NCBI GenBank assembly: GCA_937863915.1
Contig: CALMID010000518.1
Coordinates: 1-6,654, forward strand
Direction of reading: 5' to 3'
Length of the DNA: 6,654 nt
Source: an uncultured Pseudomonas sp.
GTDB lineage: Bacteria > Pseudomonadota > Gammaproteobacteria > Pseudomonadales > Pseudomonadaceae
Position 1 is the stretch's first letter, and the number at the start of each line of letters is the position of its first letter. A program made the translations under genes and the position numbers. The notes under the pieces were generated by a model. It had not been told where the DNA came from, made no database searches, and was given only the letters and a program-made list of their open reading frames with translations. Below, in pieces: positions 1 through 6,155 of this stretch.

Positions 1-122
1 AGGGTGAAGAACCAGATCGTCCCGGTCACCGGTCGGCCATAGTAGAAACGGGGCGCGCCGAGAAAACCGAAAATCCACAGCAGGGAACCGATGACCTTGC
101 TGTGGGTGTCCTGTCGTTGCAT
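1..122 (-). CDS. TM2-domain membrane protein, 3' part beyond window
   Basis: The 40 visible N-terminal residues start MQRQDTHSKVIGSLLWIFGF and continue into a GAPRFYYGRPVTGTIWFF stretch. This is the signature of TM2-domain proteins: a first hydrophobic helix (about residues 10-23), a short G-x-x-RFYYG-[KR] turn, then the start of a second helix. Family members in Pseudomonas are short proteins of roughly 65-130 residues in the inner membrane, and their function is not established. Most relatives I recall have GAHRFYYG where this one has GAPRFYYG. The ATG is supported by a strong AGGAGG ribosome site five bases upstream (complement of 128-133). The gene diverges from the radical SAM operon, and I see no functional link between them. 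The rest of the gene lies left of the window, so total length and C-terminus are unknown. Confidence 0.85.
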   Translation of the reverse strand, partial: MQRQDTHSKVIGSLLWIFGFLGAPRFYYGRPVTGTIWFFT

Positions 123-127
123 GCCTG

Positions 128-133
128 CCTCCT
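128..133 (-). promoter_or_regulatory. Ribosome binding site of the TM2 gene
   Basis: A perfect AGGAGG lies on the minus strand, separated by five bases from the ATG at 122-120. It fixes the start of the partial TM2 gene. Confidence 0.75.
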
Positions 134-146
134 GCGATTAGCGATC

Positions 147-173
147 ATTGTACTGACCACGCACTCTACGCAA
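147..173 (-). promoter_or_regulatory. Possible sigma-70 promoter for the TM2 gene
   Basis: On the minus strand, TACAAT (complement of 147-152) matches the -10 consensus at 5 of 6 bases. It is preceded by TTGCGT (complement of 168-173) with a 15-bp spacer, shorter than the ideal 17. Transcription would begin about 18 bases before the start codon, leaving just enough leader for the AGGAGG site. This is inferred from sequence only, and the -35 element is uncertain. Confidence 0.35.
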
Positions 174-239
174 GGTTGCCCTGCCGGGCGAAATCCTTTG
201 CGTTACAACTTCCATCTTGCGACTCGTGGCCTGGCGAAA

Positions 240-259
240 TACTGTATATAAAAACAGTT
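240..259 (+). promoter_or_regulatory. LexA-binding SOS box of the radical SAM operon
   Basis: The 20-mer TACTGTATATAAAAACAGTT contains the LexA core CTGT-N8-ACAG (242-257) with an AT-rich centre. It is close to the gammaproteobacterial consensus CTGTATATATATACAG. The box ends 15 bases before the radical SAM start codon, so bound LexA should block transcription initiation. A possible promoter overlaps it: TTGCGA (217-222), a 17-bp spacer, then TACTGT (240-245) as a weak -10 inside the box. The -35/-10 assignment is tentative, but the LexA site itself is hard to explain otherwise. By established SOS logic, RecA-stimulated LexA self-cleavage after DNA damage would induce the operon. Confidence 0.85.
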
Positions 260-272
260 ATCGAGTTATGCC

Positions 273-1484
273 ATGCAGTTGATCGACAAACTCTCCATTC
301 TCGCCGACGCCGCCAAGTACGATGCCTCCTGCGCCAGCAGTGGCGCGCCCAAGCGCAGCTCCAGGGGCAAGAACGGCGTAGGCTCGACCAATGGCATGGG
401 CATCTGCCACAGCTTTACCCCGGATGGCCGCTGCGTGGCCCTGCTGAAAATACTGCTGACCAATTTCTGCCTGTACGACTGCCAGTACTGCGTCAATCGC
501 CGCTCCAGCGATGTACCCCGCGCCCGCTTCACCCCGGAAGAAGTGGTGACCCTGACCCTCGACTTCTACAAGCGCAACTGCATCAGCGGCCTGTTCCTCA
601 GCTCCGGGATCATCCGCTCGGCCGACTACACCATGGAGCAGTTGATCCGGGTGGCCAAGCTGCTGCGCGAAGAGCATGAGTTTCGCGGCTATATCCACCT
701 CAAGACCATCCCCGACGCCGATCCGTTGCTGATCGAAGAAGCCGGCCGCTATGCCGACCGCCTGAGCGTGAATATCGAACTGCCCACGGAAAGCAGCCTG
801 ATCCGCCTGGCGCCGGAAAAGCAGGTGCGCACCATCAGGCAGGCCATGCATTCGATCCATCAGGGCGAGAGCGAAGCCCGCGCGGAAAAGCGCGCACCCC
901 GCTTCGCTCCGGCCGGGCAAAGCACGCAGATGATCATCGGTGCCGACGCCACCGACGACAGCACCATCCTGCACACCGCCGCCAGCCTGTATGGGGATTA
1001 CCGCCTGCGCCGGGTCTACTACTCGGCGTTCAGCCCGATCCCGCAAAGCCCCAGCACCGTGCCGTTTTCCGCACCGCCACTGCTGCGCGAACACCGCCTG
1101 TACCAGGCCGACTTCCTCATGCGTGGTTACGGTTTCAGCGCCGGCGAACTGCTCGACGGCCCCGGCAATCTGGCACTGGATGTGGACCCCAAACTGGCCT
1201 GGGCACTGAACCATCGCGAGCACTTCCCCGTCGACCTGAACCGCGCTGAGCCCGCCATGATCGCGCGCGTACCCGGCATCGGCGTGCTCAGCGCCAAACG
1301 CCTGGTGGCCCTGCGCCGACACAAGCGCATCCGCTTCGAAGACCTGACCCGGCTGCGCTGCGCCCTGGAAAAAGCCAAACCCTTTATCGTCACCCAAGAT
1401 TACCGTCCCGTACTGGCGGAGCACTGCTCGGCGCACCTGCGCCAGCAACTGAGTGAAACCCCGGCACAGATGGCGCTCTGGTGA
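273..1484 (+). CDS. Radical SAM protein, putative DNA modification/repair (TIGR03916 type)
   Basis: This 403-residue protein matches the family described as 'putative DNA modification/repair radical SAM protein' (TIGR03916), whose usual length is about 400. The radical SAM motif CxxxCxxC is C66-C70-C73 (FCLYDCQYC), which should bind the [4Fe-4S] cluster that cleaves S-adenosylmethionine. Three further cysteines precede it (C20 in YDASCASSG, C45 in GICHS, C54 in DGRC). The fold continues through FLSSGI (108-113), HLKTIP (142-147) and NIELPTE (167-173). A charged, variable stretch sits near 198-216. The C-terminus carries a helix-hairpin-helix, VPGIGVLSAKRLV (333-345), a common non-specific DNA-binding element. 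The substrate is unknown; the family resembles spore photoproduct lyase-type enzymes only in the radical SAM domain. The start at 273 has a weak ribosome site, but the family's N-terminal KLxILADAAKYDASC motif begins right after it. The gene overlaps the next by one base and lies directly downstream of an SOS box. Confidence 0.9.
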   Translation: MQLIDKLSILADAAKYDASCASSGAPKRSSRGKNGVGSTNGMGICHSFTPDGRCVALLKILLTNFCLYDCQYCVNRRSSDVPRARFTPEEVVTLTLDFYKRNCISGLFLSSGIIRSADYTMEQLIRVAKLLREEHEFRGYIHLKTIPDADPLLIEEAGRYADRLSVNIELPTESSLIRLAPEKQVRTIRQAMHSIHQGESEARAEKRAPRFAPAGQSTQMIIGADATDDSTILHTAASLYGDYRLRRVYYSAFSPIPQSPSTVPFSAPPLLREHRLYQADFLMRGYGFSAGELLDGPGNLALDVDPKLAWALNHREHFPVDLNRAEPAMIARVPGIGVLSAKRLVALRRHKRIRFEDLTRLRCALEKAKPFIVTQDYRPVLAEHCSAHLRQQLSETPAQMALW

Positions 1485-2377
1485 TGCACCGCGCGAACTT
1501 TGACGGCAGCTTCGCCGCCTGGCGCGCGATTGCCCGGGATCTGCTGCAACGCGAGATCGCACCGCATCAGGTCGACTGGCGGGATGAGGACAGCAGCGCC
1601 GGACTGTTTGACCCGGTCTGCGACAGCCTTGACGCCACACCGGCAACCCGTGCGCCCCGGGTTCCGCGGCAGTTACTGGAACTGCTGGAGAGCGCTGCAC
1701 GCTTTCGCGTGGAGGATCGCTGGAGCCTGCTCTACCGGATTCTCTGGCGAGTGACCGAGGGTGATCGCAGCGCCATGCTGCCGGGTGATATCGACGGCAG
1801 CCAGCTGCACAAACGAATCAAGGCGGTTCGCCGCGAAGCCCATCACCTGCATGCCTTCCTGCGTTTCCATCCGCTCCCGGATAACGCCAACGGCCCGCAG
1901 TTTGTGGCCTGGCACGAGCCGGCTCACGACATCCTCGCCAGTGCCAGCAGCCATTTCGTCGAGCGCCTGGGGCGCAGTACCTGGCTGATTGCAACACCTC
2001 AGGATGGCGTGTACTGGGATGGTCAGCGGCTCCATTACGAGCGCCCCTGCCCGACAGAATGGCAGCGCCTGGCGCAGGCGCCCGAGGATCAGGGGGAAGC
2101 CCTGTGGCTGGCGTATTACGGCAGCACCTTCAACCCCGCACGGCTCAACCGCAGCGCACTGGAAAGCAATCTGCCGGTGCGTTTCTGGAAAAACCTGCCC
2201 GAGGGGATGCTGATACCGCAACTGATGAGTCAGGCCAGGGCCGGTGCACAACGCGACGGCCAGGCCGAGAGCGTCGCCCGGCAGCCCGGCAAACGCATTC
2301 GTCACCGAGCCACGGACGACGGCAGCCCTAGCGGAAACGCCGGGCGTGCGGGTCTTCTTCCGCCACTTCCAGACTGA
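1484..2377 (+). CDS. DUF4130 / TIGR03915 DNA metabolism protein without UDG domain
   Basis: This 297-residue protein is the obligate genomic partner of the radical SAM family upstream. Conserved blocks include RWSLLYRILWR (about 79-89), AVRREAHHLHAFLRF (114-128), AWHEPAHDIL (142-151), VYWDGQRLHYERP (176-188), and LWLAYYGSTFNPARLN (207-222) leading into FWKNLPEGMLIPQL (234-247). Its biochemical role is unknown; a DNA repair role is inferred from the partner and from the known fusion of many homologues to a uracil-DNA-glycosylase-like (UdgX-type, TIGR03914) C-terminal domain. That domain is missing here. After about residue 251 only a basic, Gly/Pro/Arg-rich tail of about 45 residues remains. 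The ATG at 1484 overlaps the upstream TGA (TGATG), suggesting translational coupling; a GTG at 1481 is a possible alternative start adding one residue. The last 50 bases overlap the 3' end of pilU on the opposite strand. Confidence 0.85.
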   Translation: MHRANFDGSFAAWRAIARDLLQREIAPHQVDWRDEDSSAGLFDPVCDSLDATPATRAPRVPRQLLELLESAARFRVEDRWSLLYRILWRVTEGDRSAMLPGDIDGSQLHKRIKAVRREAHHLHAFLRFHPLPDNANGPQFVAWHEPAHDILASASSHFVERLGRSTWLIATPQDGVYWDGQRLHYERPCPTEWQRLAQAPEDQGEALWLAYYGSTFNPARLNRSALESNLPVRFWKNLPEGMLIPQLMSQARAGAQRDGQAESVARQPGKRIRHRATDDGSPSGNAGRAGLLPPLPD

Positions 2378-3476
2378 GTCCGTTGCTGGAGCTGGTCAGG
2401 TGCTCGCCATCGGTTTCCGAGCCGAGCTTGATCATCAGGCGCAGGTCGTTGGCCGAATCCGCGTGGGCCAACGCATCCTCGTAGGTGATCTCGCCCTGGG
2501 AATACAGGGCATAGAGCGCCTGATCGAAGGTCTGCATGCCCTGCTCGGTGGAGCGCTTCATCAGCGCCTTGAGCTCGTGCACCTCACCCTTGCGGATCAG
2601 GTCGGCGGCCAGCGGGGTATTGATCAGCACCTCGATCACCGCACGGCGACCTTTGCCATCCGGCGTCGGCACCAGTTGCTGGGCGACGATGGCCTTGAGG
2701 TTCAGCGACAAATCCATCCACACCTGCTGCTGACGGTCGGCGGGGAAGAAGTTGATGATGCGGTCCAGCGCCTGGTTGGCGTTGTTGGCGTGCAGGGTCG
2801 CCAGACAGAGGTGACCGGTTTCGGCGAAGGCCACCGCGTAGTCCATGGTCTCGCGGGTCCGCACCTCGCCGATCAGGATCACGTCCGGCGCCTGGCGCAG
2901 GGTGTTCTTCAGCGCCACTTCGAAGGATTCGGTATCGATGCCCACTTCACGCTGGGTGACGATGCAGCCCTGATGCTGGTGGATGTATTCGATCGGGTCC
3001 TCGATGGAAATGATGTGACCCGTGGAGTTCTTGTTGCGGTAACCGATCATGGCAGCCAGCGAAGTCGACTTACCGGTACCGGTGGCACCCACGAACAGCA
3101 CCAGACCACGCTTGGTCATGGCCAGCTTCTTGACGATTTCCGGCAGCTTGAGGTCTTCGGTGGTCGGGATATTGGTTTCGATGCGGCGCAGTACCATGCC
3201 CACCAGGTTGCGCTGGTAGAAGGCACTGACACGGAAACGGCCGATGCCGCGGGCGCTGATGGCGAAGTTGCACTCGTGCTTCTCGGCGAACTCGCGGCGC
3301 TGGGCCTCGTTCATCACGCCCATCACGGTTTCGCGGGTCTGCTCCGGCGACAGCGGGTTCTTGGTCACCGGCATGACCTTGCCATTGACCTTCATCGACG
3401 GCGGAATGCCGGCGGTGATGAACAGGTCGGAGCCGCCCTTTTCCACCATCAGGCGCAGAAGCTTTTCAAATTCCAT
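2328..3476 (-). CDS. pilU: Type IV pilus retraction ATPase PilU
   Basis: PilU is the PilT-like cytoplasmic ATPase that helps PilT depolymerise pili during twitching motility. It is a GspE/PilT-family secretion ATPase acting as a hexamer at the inner-membrane pilus base. At 382 residues it has the full length I recall for P. aeruginosa PilU. Visible motifs are Walker A GATGTGKST (130-138, K136), an Asp box around IEDPIEYIH (158-166), Walker B DVILIGEVR (198-206, catalytic-type E204) and a His box HLCLATLHANNA (222-233). The C-terminal segment, ending HARRFR, extends beyond PilT and is typical of PilU. The ATG at 3476 is preceded by GAGGA, four bases away. The gene follows pilT by 30 bp and is probably cotranscribed with it. 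Its 3' end overlaps the convergent DUF4130 gene by 50 bp, with no clear terminator between them. Confidence 0.96.
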   Translation of the reverse strand: MEFEKLLRLMVEKGGSDLFITAGIPPSMKVNGKVMPVTKNPLSPEQTRETVMGVMNEAQRREFAEKHECNFAISARGIGRFRVSAFYQRNLVGMVLRRIETNIPTTEDLKLPEIVKKLAMTKRGLVLFVGATGTGKSTSLAAMIGYRNKNSTGHIISIEDPIEYIHQHQGCIVTQREVGIDTESFEVALKNTLRQAPDVILIGEVRTRETMDYAVAFAETGHLCLATLHANNANQALDRIINFFPADRQQQVWMDLSLNLKAIVAQQLVPTPDGKGRRAVIEVLINTPLAADLIRKGEVHELKALMKRSTEQGMQTFDQALYALYSQGEITYEDALAHADSANDLRLMIKLGSETDGEHLTSSSNGLSLEVAEEDPHARRFR

Positions 3477-3506
3477 GCAATCCTCGGTCGGTCAGCCAGA
3501 CCGCTA

Positions 3507-4541
3507 TTAGAAGTTTTCCTGAATCTTGGCTTTTTCGCGCGCGGCCTCGCGGCTGATCAAGCCCTTGGCCAGCAGGTTCTTCAGGCACATGTCCAGGGTC
3601 TGCATGCCCAGCGAGCCGCCGGTCTGGATCGCCGAATACATCTGCGCCACCTTGTCTTCGCGAATCAGGTTACGGATCGCCGGGGTGCCGATCATGATCT
3701 CGTGAGCCGCGACACGACCTCCGCCGATCTTCTTCAGCAGGGTCTGCGAGATAACCGCCTGCAGCGACTCGGACAGCATGGAGCGAACCATGGACTTTTC
3801 CTCGGCGGGGAACACGTCGACGATACGGTCGATGGTCTTGGCCGCGGAGGTGGTGTGCAGGGTGCCGAAGACCAGGTGACCGGTTTCCGCCGCGGTCAGC
3901 GCCAGACGGATGGTTTCCAGGTCGCGCATCTCACCCACCAGGATGATGTCCGGGTCTTCACGCAGTGCCGAGCGCAGTGCCTCGTTGAAGCCGAGGGTGT
4001 CGCGGTGCACCTCGCGCTGGTTGACCAGACACTTCTTCGACTCGTGAACGAATTCGATCGGGTCTTCGACGGTGAGGATGTGGTGGTACTTGTTGTTGTT
4101 CAGGTAGTCGAGCATGGCCGCCAGGGTGGTCGACTTACCCGAACCGGTCGGGCCGGTGACCAGCACCAGGCCGCGCGGCACATCGGAGACCTTCTTGAAG
4201 ATCTCGCCCATGCCGAGGTCTTCCATGGTCAGCACCTTGGAAGGAATGGTCCGGAATACCGCACCGGCACCGCGGTTCTGGTTGAAGGCGTTGACGCGGA
4301 AGCGCGCCACGCCCGGCACTTCGAAGGAGAAGTCGGTCTCGAGGAACTCTTCGTAATCCTTGCGCTGCTTGTCGTTCATGATGTCGTAGATCAGCGCGTG
4401 CACCTGCTTGTGATCCAGCGGCGGCAGGTTGATGCGGCGCACGTCGCCGTCGACACGAATCATCGGCGGCAGACCGGCCGAGAGGTGCAGGTCCGAAGCG
4501 CCTTGCTTGGCGCTGAACGCCAGCAGCTCGGTAATATCCAT
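3507..4541 (-). CDS. pilT: Type IV pilus retraction ATPase PilT
   Basis: PilT is the hexameric ATPase that disassembles type IV pili into inner-membrane pilin, giving twitching motility, surface sensing and DNA or phage uptake. With the ATG at 4541 the product is 344 residues (MDITELLAFSAKQGASDLHL...), the length of P. aeruginosa PilT. Motifs are Walker A GPTGSGKST (130-138, K136), Asp box VEDPIEFVH (158-166), Walker B DIILVGEMRD (198-207, E204), His box HLVFGTLHTT (222-231), and the PilT-specific AIRNLIRE (288-295) required for retraction in the family. A TTG four codons upstream (4553) is in frame but has no ribosome site, whereas GGGGAG sits four bases before the ATG. The gene diverges from yggS across 72 bp and leads the pilT-pilU pair. 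Nothing is abnormal in the ATPase core. Confidence 0.97.
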   Translation of the reverse strand: MDITELLAFSAKQGASDLHLSAGLPPMIRVDGDVRRINLPPLDHKQVHALIYDIMNDKQRKDYEEFLETDFSFEVPGVARFRVNAFNQNRGAGAVFRTIPSKVLTMEDLGMGEIFKKVSDVPRGLVLVTGPTGSGKSTTLAAMLDYLNNNKYHHILTVEDPIEFVHESKKCLVNQREVHRDTLGFNEALRSALREDPDIILVGEMRDLETIRLALTAAETGHLVFGTLHTTSAAKTIDRIVDVFPAEEKSMVRSMLSESLQAVISQTLLKKIGGGRVAAHEIMIGTPAIRNLIREDKVAQMYSAIQTGGSLGMQTLDMCLKNLLAKGLISREAAREKAKIQENF

Positions 4542-4545
4542 GGGA

Positions 4546-4551
4546 CTCCCC
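4546..4551 (-). promoter_or_regulatory. Ribosome binding site deciding the pilT start
   Basis: GGGGAG on the minus strand lies four bases before the ATG at 4541. It overlaps the upstream in-frame TTG at 4553, so initiation at the ATG (MDITELL...) is preferred over the extended N-terminus. Confidence 0.65.
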
Positions 4552-4568
4552 AATCACAAGCAAGCAGG

Positions 4569-4592
4569 TAGAATGCCGCCAATTCGCGGCAT
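4569..4592 (+). promoter_or_regulatory. Candidate yggS -10 element with overlapping 20-bp dyad
   Basis: TAGAAT (4569-4574) is a plausible -10 hexamer for the yggS operon, placing the transcript start near 4581; no convincing -35 is seen. Overlapping it, ATGCCGC (4573-4579) and GCGGCAT (4586-4592) form inverted arms around CAATTC, with 9 of 10 base pairs symmetric over 20 bp. The dyad sits near the middle of the 72-bp pilT/yggS divergent region, so it could be an operator affecting both directions or a hairpin at the transcript start. No regulator is assigned. Confidence 0.35.
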
Positions 4593-4613
4593 ACAGGCAA
4601 AAGGTGCGGATTA

Positions 4614-5306
4614 ATGTCCACCATAGCAAAGAATATTGCAAAGGTTCGCACGCGGATCCGTGAGGCCGCGCAAGCCTGTGGCCGCGATCCGGAGACGGTC
4701 GGCCTGCTGGCCGTGAGCAAGACCAAGCCGGCCGCCGCCGTGCGCGAAGCGCATGCCTGCGGGCAACGCGACTTCGGTGAAAATTACCTGCAGGAAGCGC
4801 TGAACAAGCAGGCCGAACTGAGCGATCTGGCGCTGACCTGGCACTTCATCGGCCCGATCCAGTCGAACAAGACCCGTCCTATCGCCGAGCATTTCGCCTG
4901 GGTGCATTCGGTGGACCGCCTGAAAATCGCCCAGCGCCTGTCCGAACAACGCCCCGCGCACTTGCCGCCGCTGAATATCTGCCTGCAGGTCAATGTCAGT
5001 GGCGAGGCCAGCAAGTCCGGCTGCGCCCCCGAGGAGCTGCCGGCCCTGGCCCTGGCGGTCAGCCAGCTGCCCAACCTCCGCCTGCGCGGCCTGATGACCA
5101 TCCCCGAACCCACCCGCGACGTTGCCCAGCAGCATGCCGCCTGTGCGCGCCTGCGCCAGCTGCGCGACGACCTGAACCTTGGGCTTGATGTCCTGTCCAT
5201 GGGCATGAGCGACGATCTGGAAGCGGCGATTGCCGAAGGCGCCACCTGGGTGCGCATCGGTACCGCCCTGTTTGGCGCCCGCGACTACGGCGCGCCCACT
5301 CACTGA
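4614..5306 (+). CDS. yggS: YggS family pyridoxal phosphate homeostasis protein
   Basis: This is a 230-residue cytoplasmic PLP-binding protein of the YggS/PROSC (PLPBP) family, which buffers and delivers pyridoxal 5'-phosphate and, when lost in other bacteria, disturbs B6 and amino-acid pools. It has a single alanine-racemase-type barrel without the second domain of true racemases. The PLP lysine is K36 in LLAVSKTKP. Other family blocks are DFGENYLQE (54-62), WHFIGPIQSNK (79-89), VNVSGEASKSG (127-137), GLMTIP (158-163), LSMGMSDDLEAAI (193-205) and VRIGTALFG (212-220). An AAGGTG ribosome site lies seven bases before the ATG. It heads the yggS-proC-yggT operon, with an 18-bp gap to proC, an association conserved across many bacteria. 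Confidence 0.96.
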   Translation: MSTIAKNIAKVRTRIREAAQACGRDPETVGLLAVSKTKPAAAVREAHACGQRDFGENYLQEALNKQAELSDLALTWHFIGPIQSNKTRPIAEHFAWVHSVDRLKIAQRLSEQRPAHLPPLNICLQVNVSGEASKSGCAPEELPALALAVSQLPNLRLRGLMTIPEPTRDVAQQHAACARLRQLRDDLNLGLDVLSMGMSDDLEAAIAEGATWVRIGTALFGARDYGAPTH

Positions 5307-5313
5307 CCTTTTG

Positions 5314-5318
5314 AAGGA
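5314..5318 (+). promoter_or_regulatory. Ribosome binding site deciding the proC start
   Basis: AAGGA directly abuts an in-frame ATG at 5319 but lies six bases from the second ATG at 5325. The spacing supports initiation at 5325, giving MKQPRIAFIGAGNMA, with the nucleotide-binding loop at the usual distance from the N-terminus. Confidence 0.7.
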
Positions 5319-5324
5319 ATGACT

Positions 5325-6143
5325 ATGAAACAGCCCCGCATTGCCTTTATCGGCGCCGGCAACATGGCCGCCAGCCTGATCGGCGGCCTGCGCGCCCAGG
5401 GCCTGGCGGCCAGCCAGCTGTGCGCCAGCGAGCCCGGTGCCGAGCAGCGCGCCAAGGTTGTCGGCGAGCACGGCATCGAGGTTTTTGCCGACAATGCCGA
5501 GGCGGTGCGTGGTGCCGATGTCATCGTGCTGGCGGTCAAGCCGCAGGTCATGAAAGCGGTGTGTCTGGAGCTGGCACCCAGCCTGAGCGAGGGTCAGCTG
5601 ATCGTCTCCATCGCGGCCGGCATCAGCTGTGCCAGTCTGGCCAACTGGCTCGGCCAGCGCCCGATTGTCCGCTGCATGCCCAACACACCCGCCCTGCTGC
5701 GTCAGGGTGTGAGCGGTCTGTATGCCAATGCCGAAGTGTCGGCCGAACAGCGCCAGCAGGCCGAGCAACTGCTCTCGGCCGTCGGCCTGGCCCTGTGGCT
5801 GGAGGATGAGGCGCTGATCGACGCGGTAACCGCTGTTTCCGGCAGCGGCCCGGCCTATTTCTTCCTGCTGATCGAGGCCATGACCGCCGCCGGCGAGAAA
5901 CTCGGCCTGCCCCGCGCCACCGCGGAACAACTGACCCTGCACACCGCCCTGGGTGCCGCGCGCATGGCCTGCGAGAGCGATGTCGACGCCGCCGAGCTGC
6001 GCCGCCGCGTCACCTCCCCCAACGGCACCACCGAAGCGGCCATCAAGACCTTCCAGGCCGGCGGCTTCGAAGCACTGACCGCCCAGGCCATGCAGGCCGC
6101 CACCGACCGTTCGGCCGAAATGGCCGAGCAACTCGGCCAGTAA
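5325..6143 (+). CDS. proC: Pyrroline-5-carboxylate reductase
   Basis: ProC catalyses the last step of proline synthesis, NAD(P)H-dependent reduction of 1-pyrroline-5-carboxylate to L-proline in the cytoplasm. The 272-residue protein opens with a Rossmann strand-loop IAFIGAGNMA (6-15). It then has the cofactor-side VLAVKPQ (68-74), RCMPNTPALL (116-125), the substrate-pocket VSGSGPAYFF (171-180), and the family signature RRVTSPNGTTEAAI (227-240). The length is normal for the family. The start at 5325 rather than 5319 is chosen from the ribosome-site spacing, a difference of two residues. It lies 18 bp after yggS and 12 bp before yggT. I see no attenuator or proline-responsive element, and transcription is most likely from the yggS promoter. 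Confidence 0.97.
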   Translation: MKQPRIAFIGAGNMAASLIGGLRAQGLAASQLCASEPGAEQRAKVVGEHGIEVFADNAEAVRGADVIVLAVKPQVMKAVCLELAPSLSEGQLIVSIAAGISCASLANWLGQRPIVRCMPNTPALLRQGVSGLYANAEVSAEQRQQAEQLLSAVGLALWLEDEALIDAVTAVSGSGPAYFFLLIEAMTAAGEKLGLPRATAEQLTLHTALGAARMACESDVDAAELRRRVTSPNGTTEAAIKTFQAGGFEALTAQAMQAATDRSAEMAEQLGQ

Positions 6144-6155
6144 AAGGAGCAGACC

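Noticed and set aside
268..282. A four-codon ORF (ATG CCA TGC AGT TGA) overlapping the radical SAM start, as a possible regulatory leader peptide.
   Set aside because: Such short overlaps occur easily by chance, and there is no good ribosome site or attenuator structure around it.
176..679. A 167-codon forward frame overlapping the LexA box and the start of the radical SAM gene.
   Set aside because: It runs through the SOS operator and then is merely another reading frame of the radical SAM gene, with low-complexity Arg/Gln/Leu content.
879..894. CGCGC-GGAAAA-GCGCG hairpin within the radical SAM gene.
   Set aside because: The stem is only 5 bp, lies within a charged Ala/Arg/Glu-coding variable segment, and has no T-run. 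It is explained by codon composition.
258..1700. A 480-codon open frame antisense to the radical SAM gene and the start of the DUF4130 gene.
   Set aside because: The opposite strand carries intact family motifs in frame, and the antisense product has none. This is codon-bias shadowing.
4542..4553. N-terminal extension of PilT by four residues from the TTG at 4553.
   Set aside because: The TTG overlaps the GGGGAG ribosome site for the downstream ATG, and PilT in related bacteria begins MDITELL.
2244..4571. A 775-codon stop-free frame antisense to both pilU and pilT.
   Set aside because: Its product follows the antisense of two clearly real ATPase genes. In GC-rich genomes the codons that would create antisense stops (TTA, CTA, TCA) are rare, so long shadow frames arise by chance.
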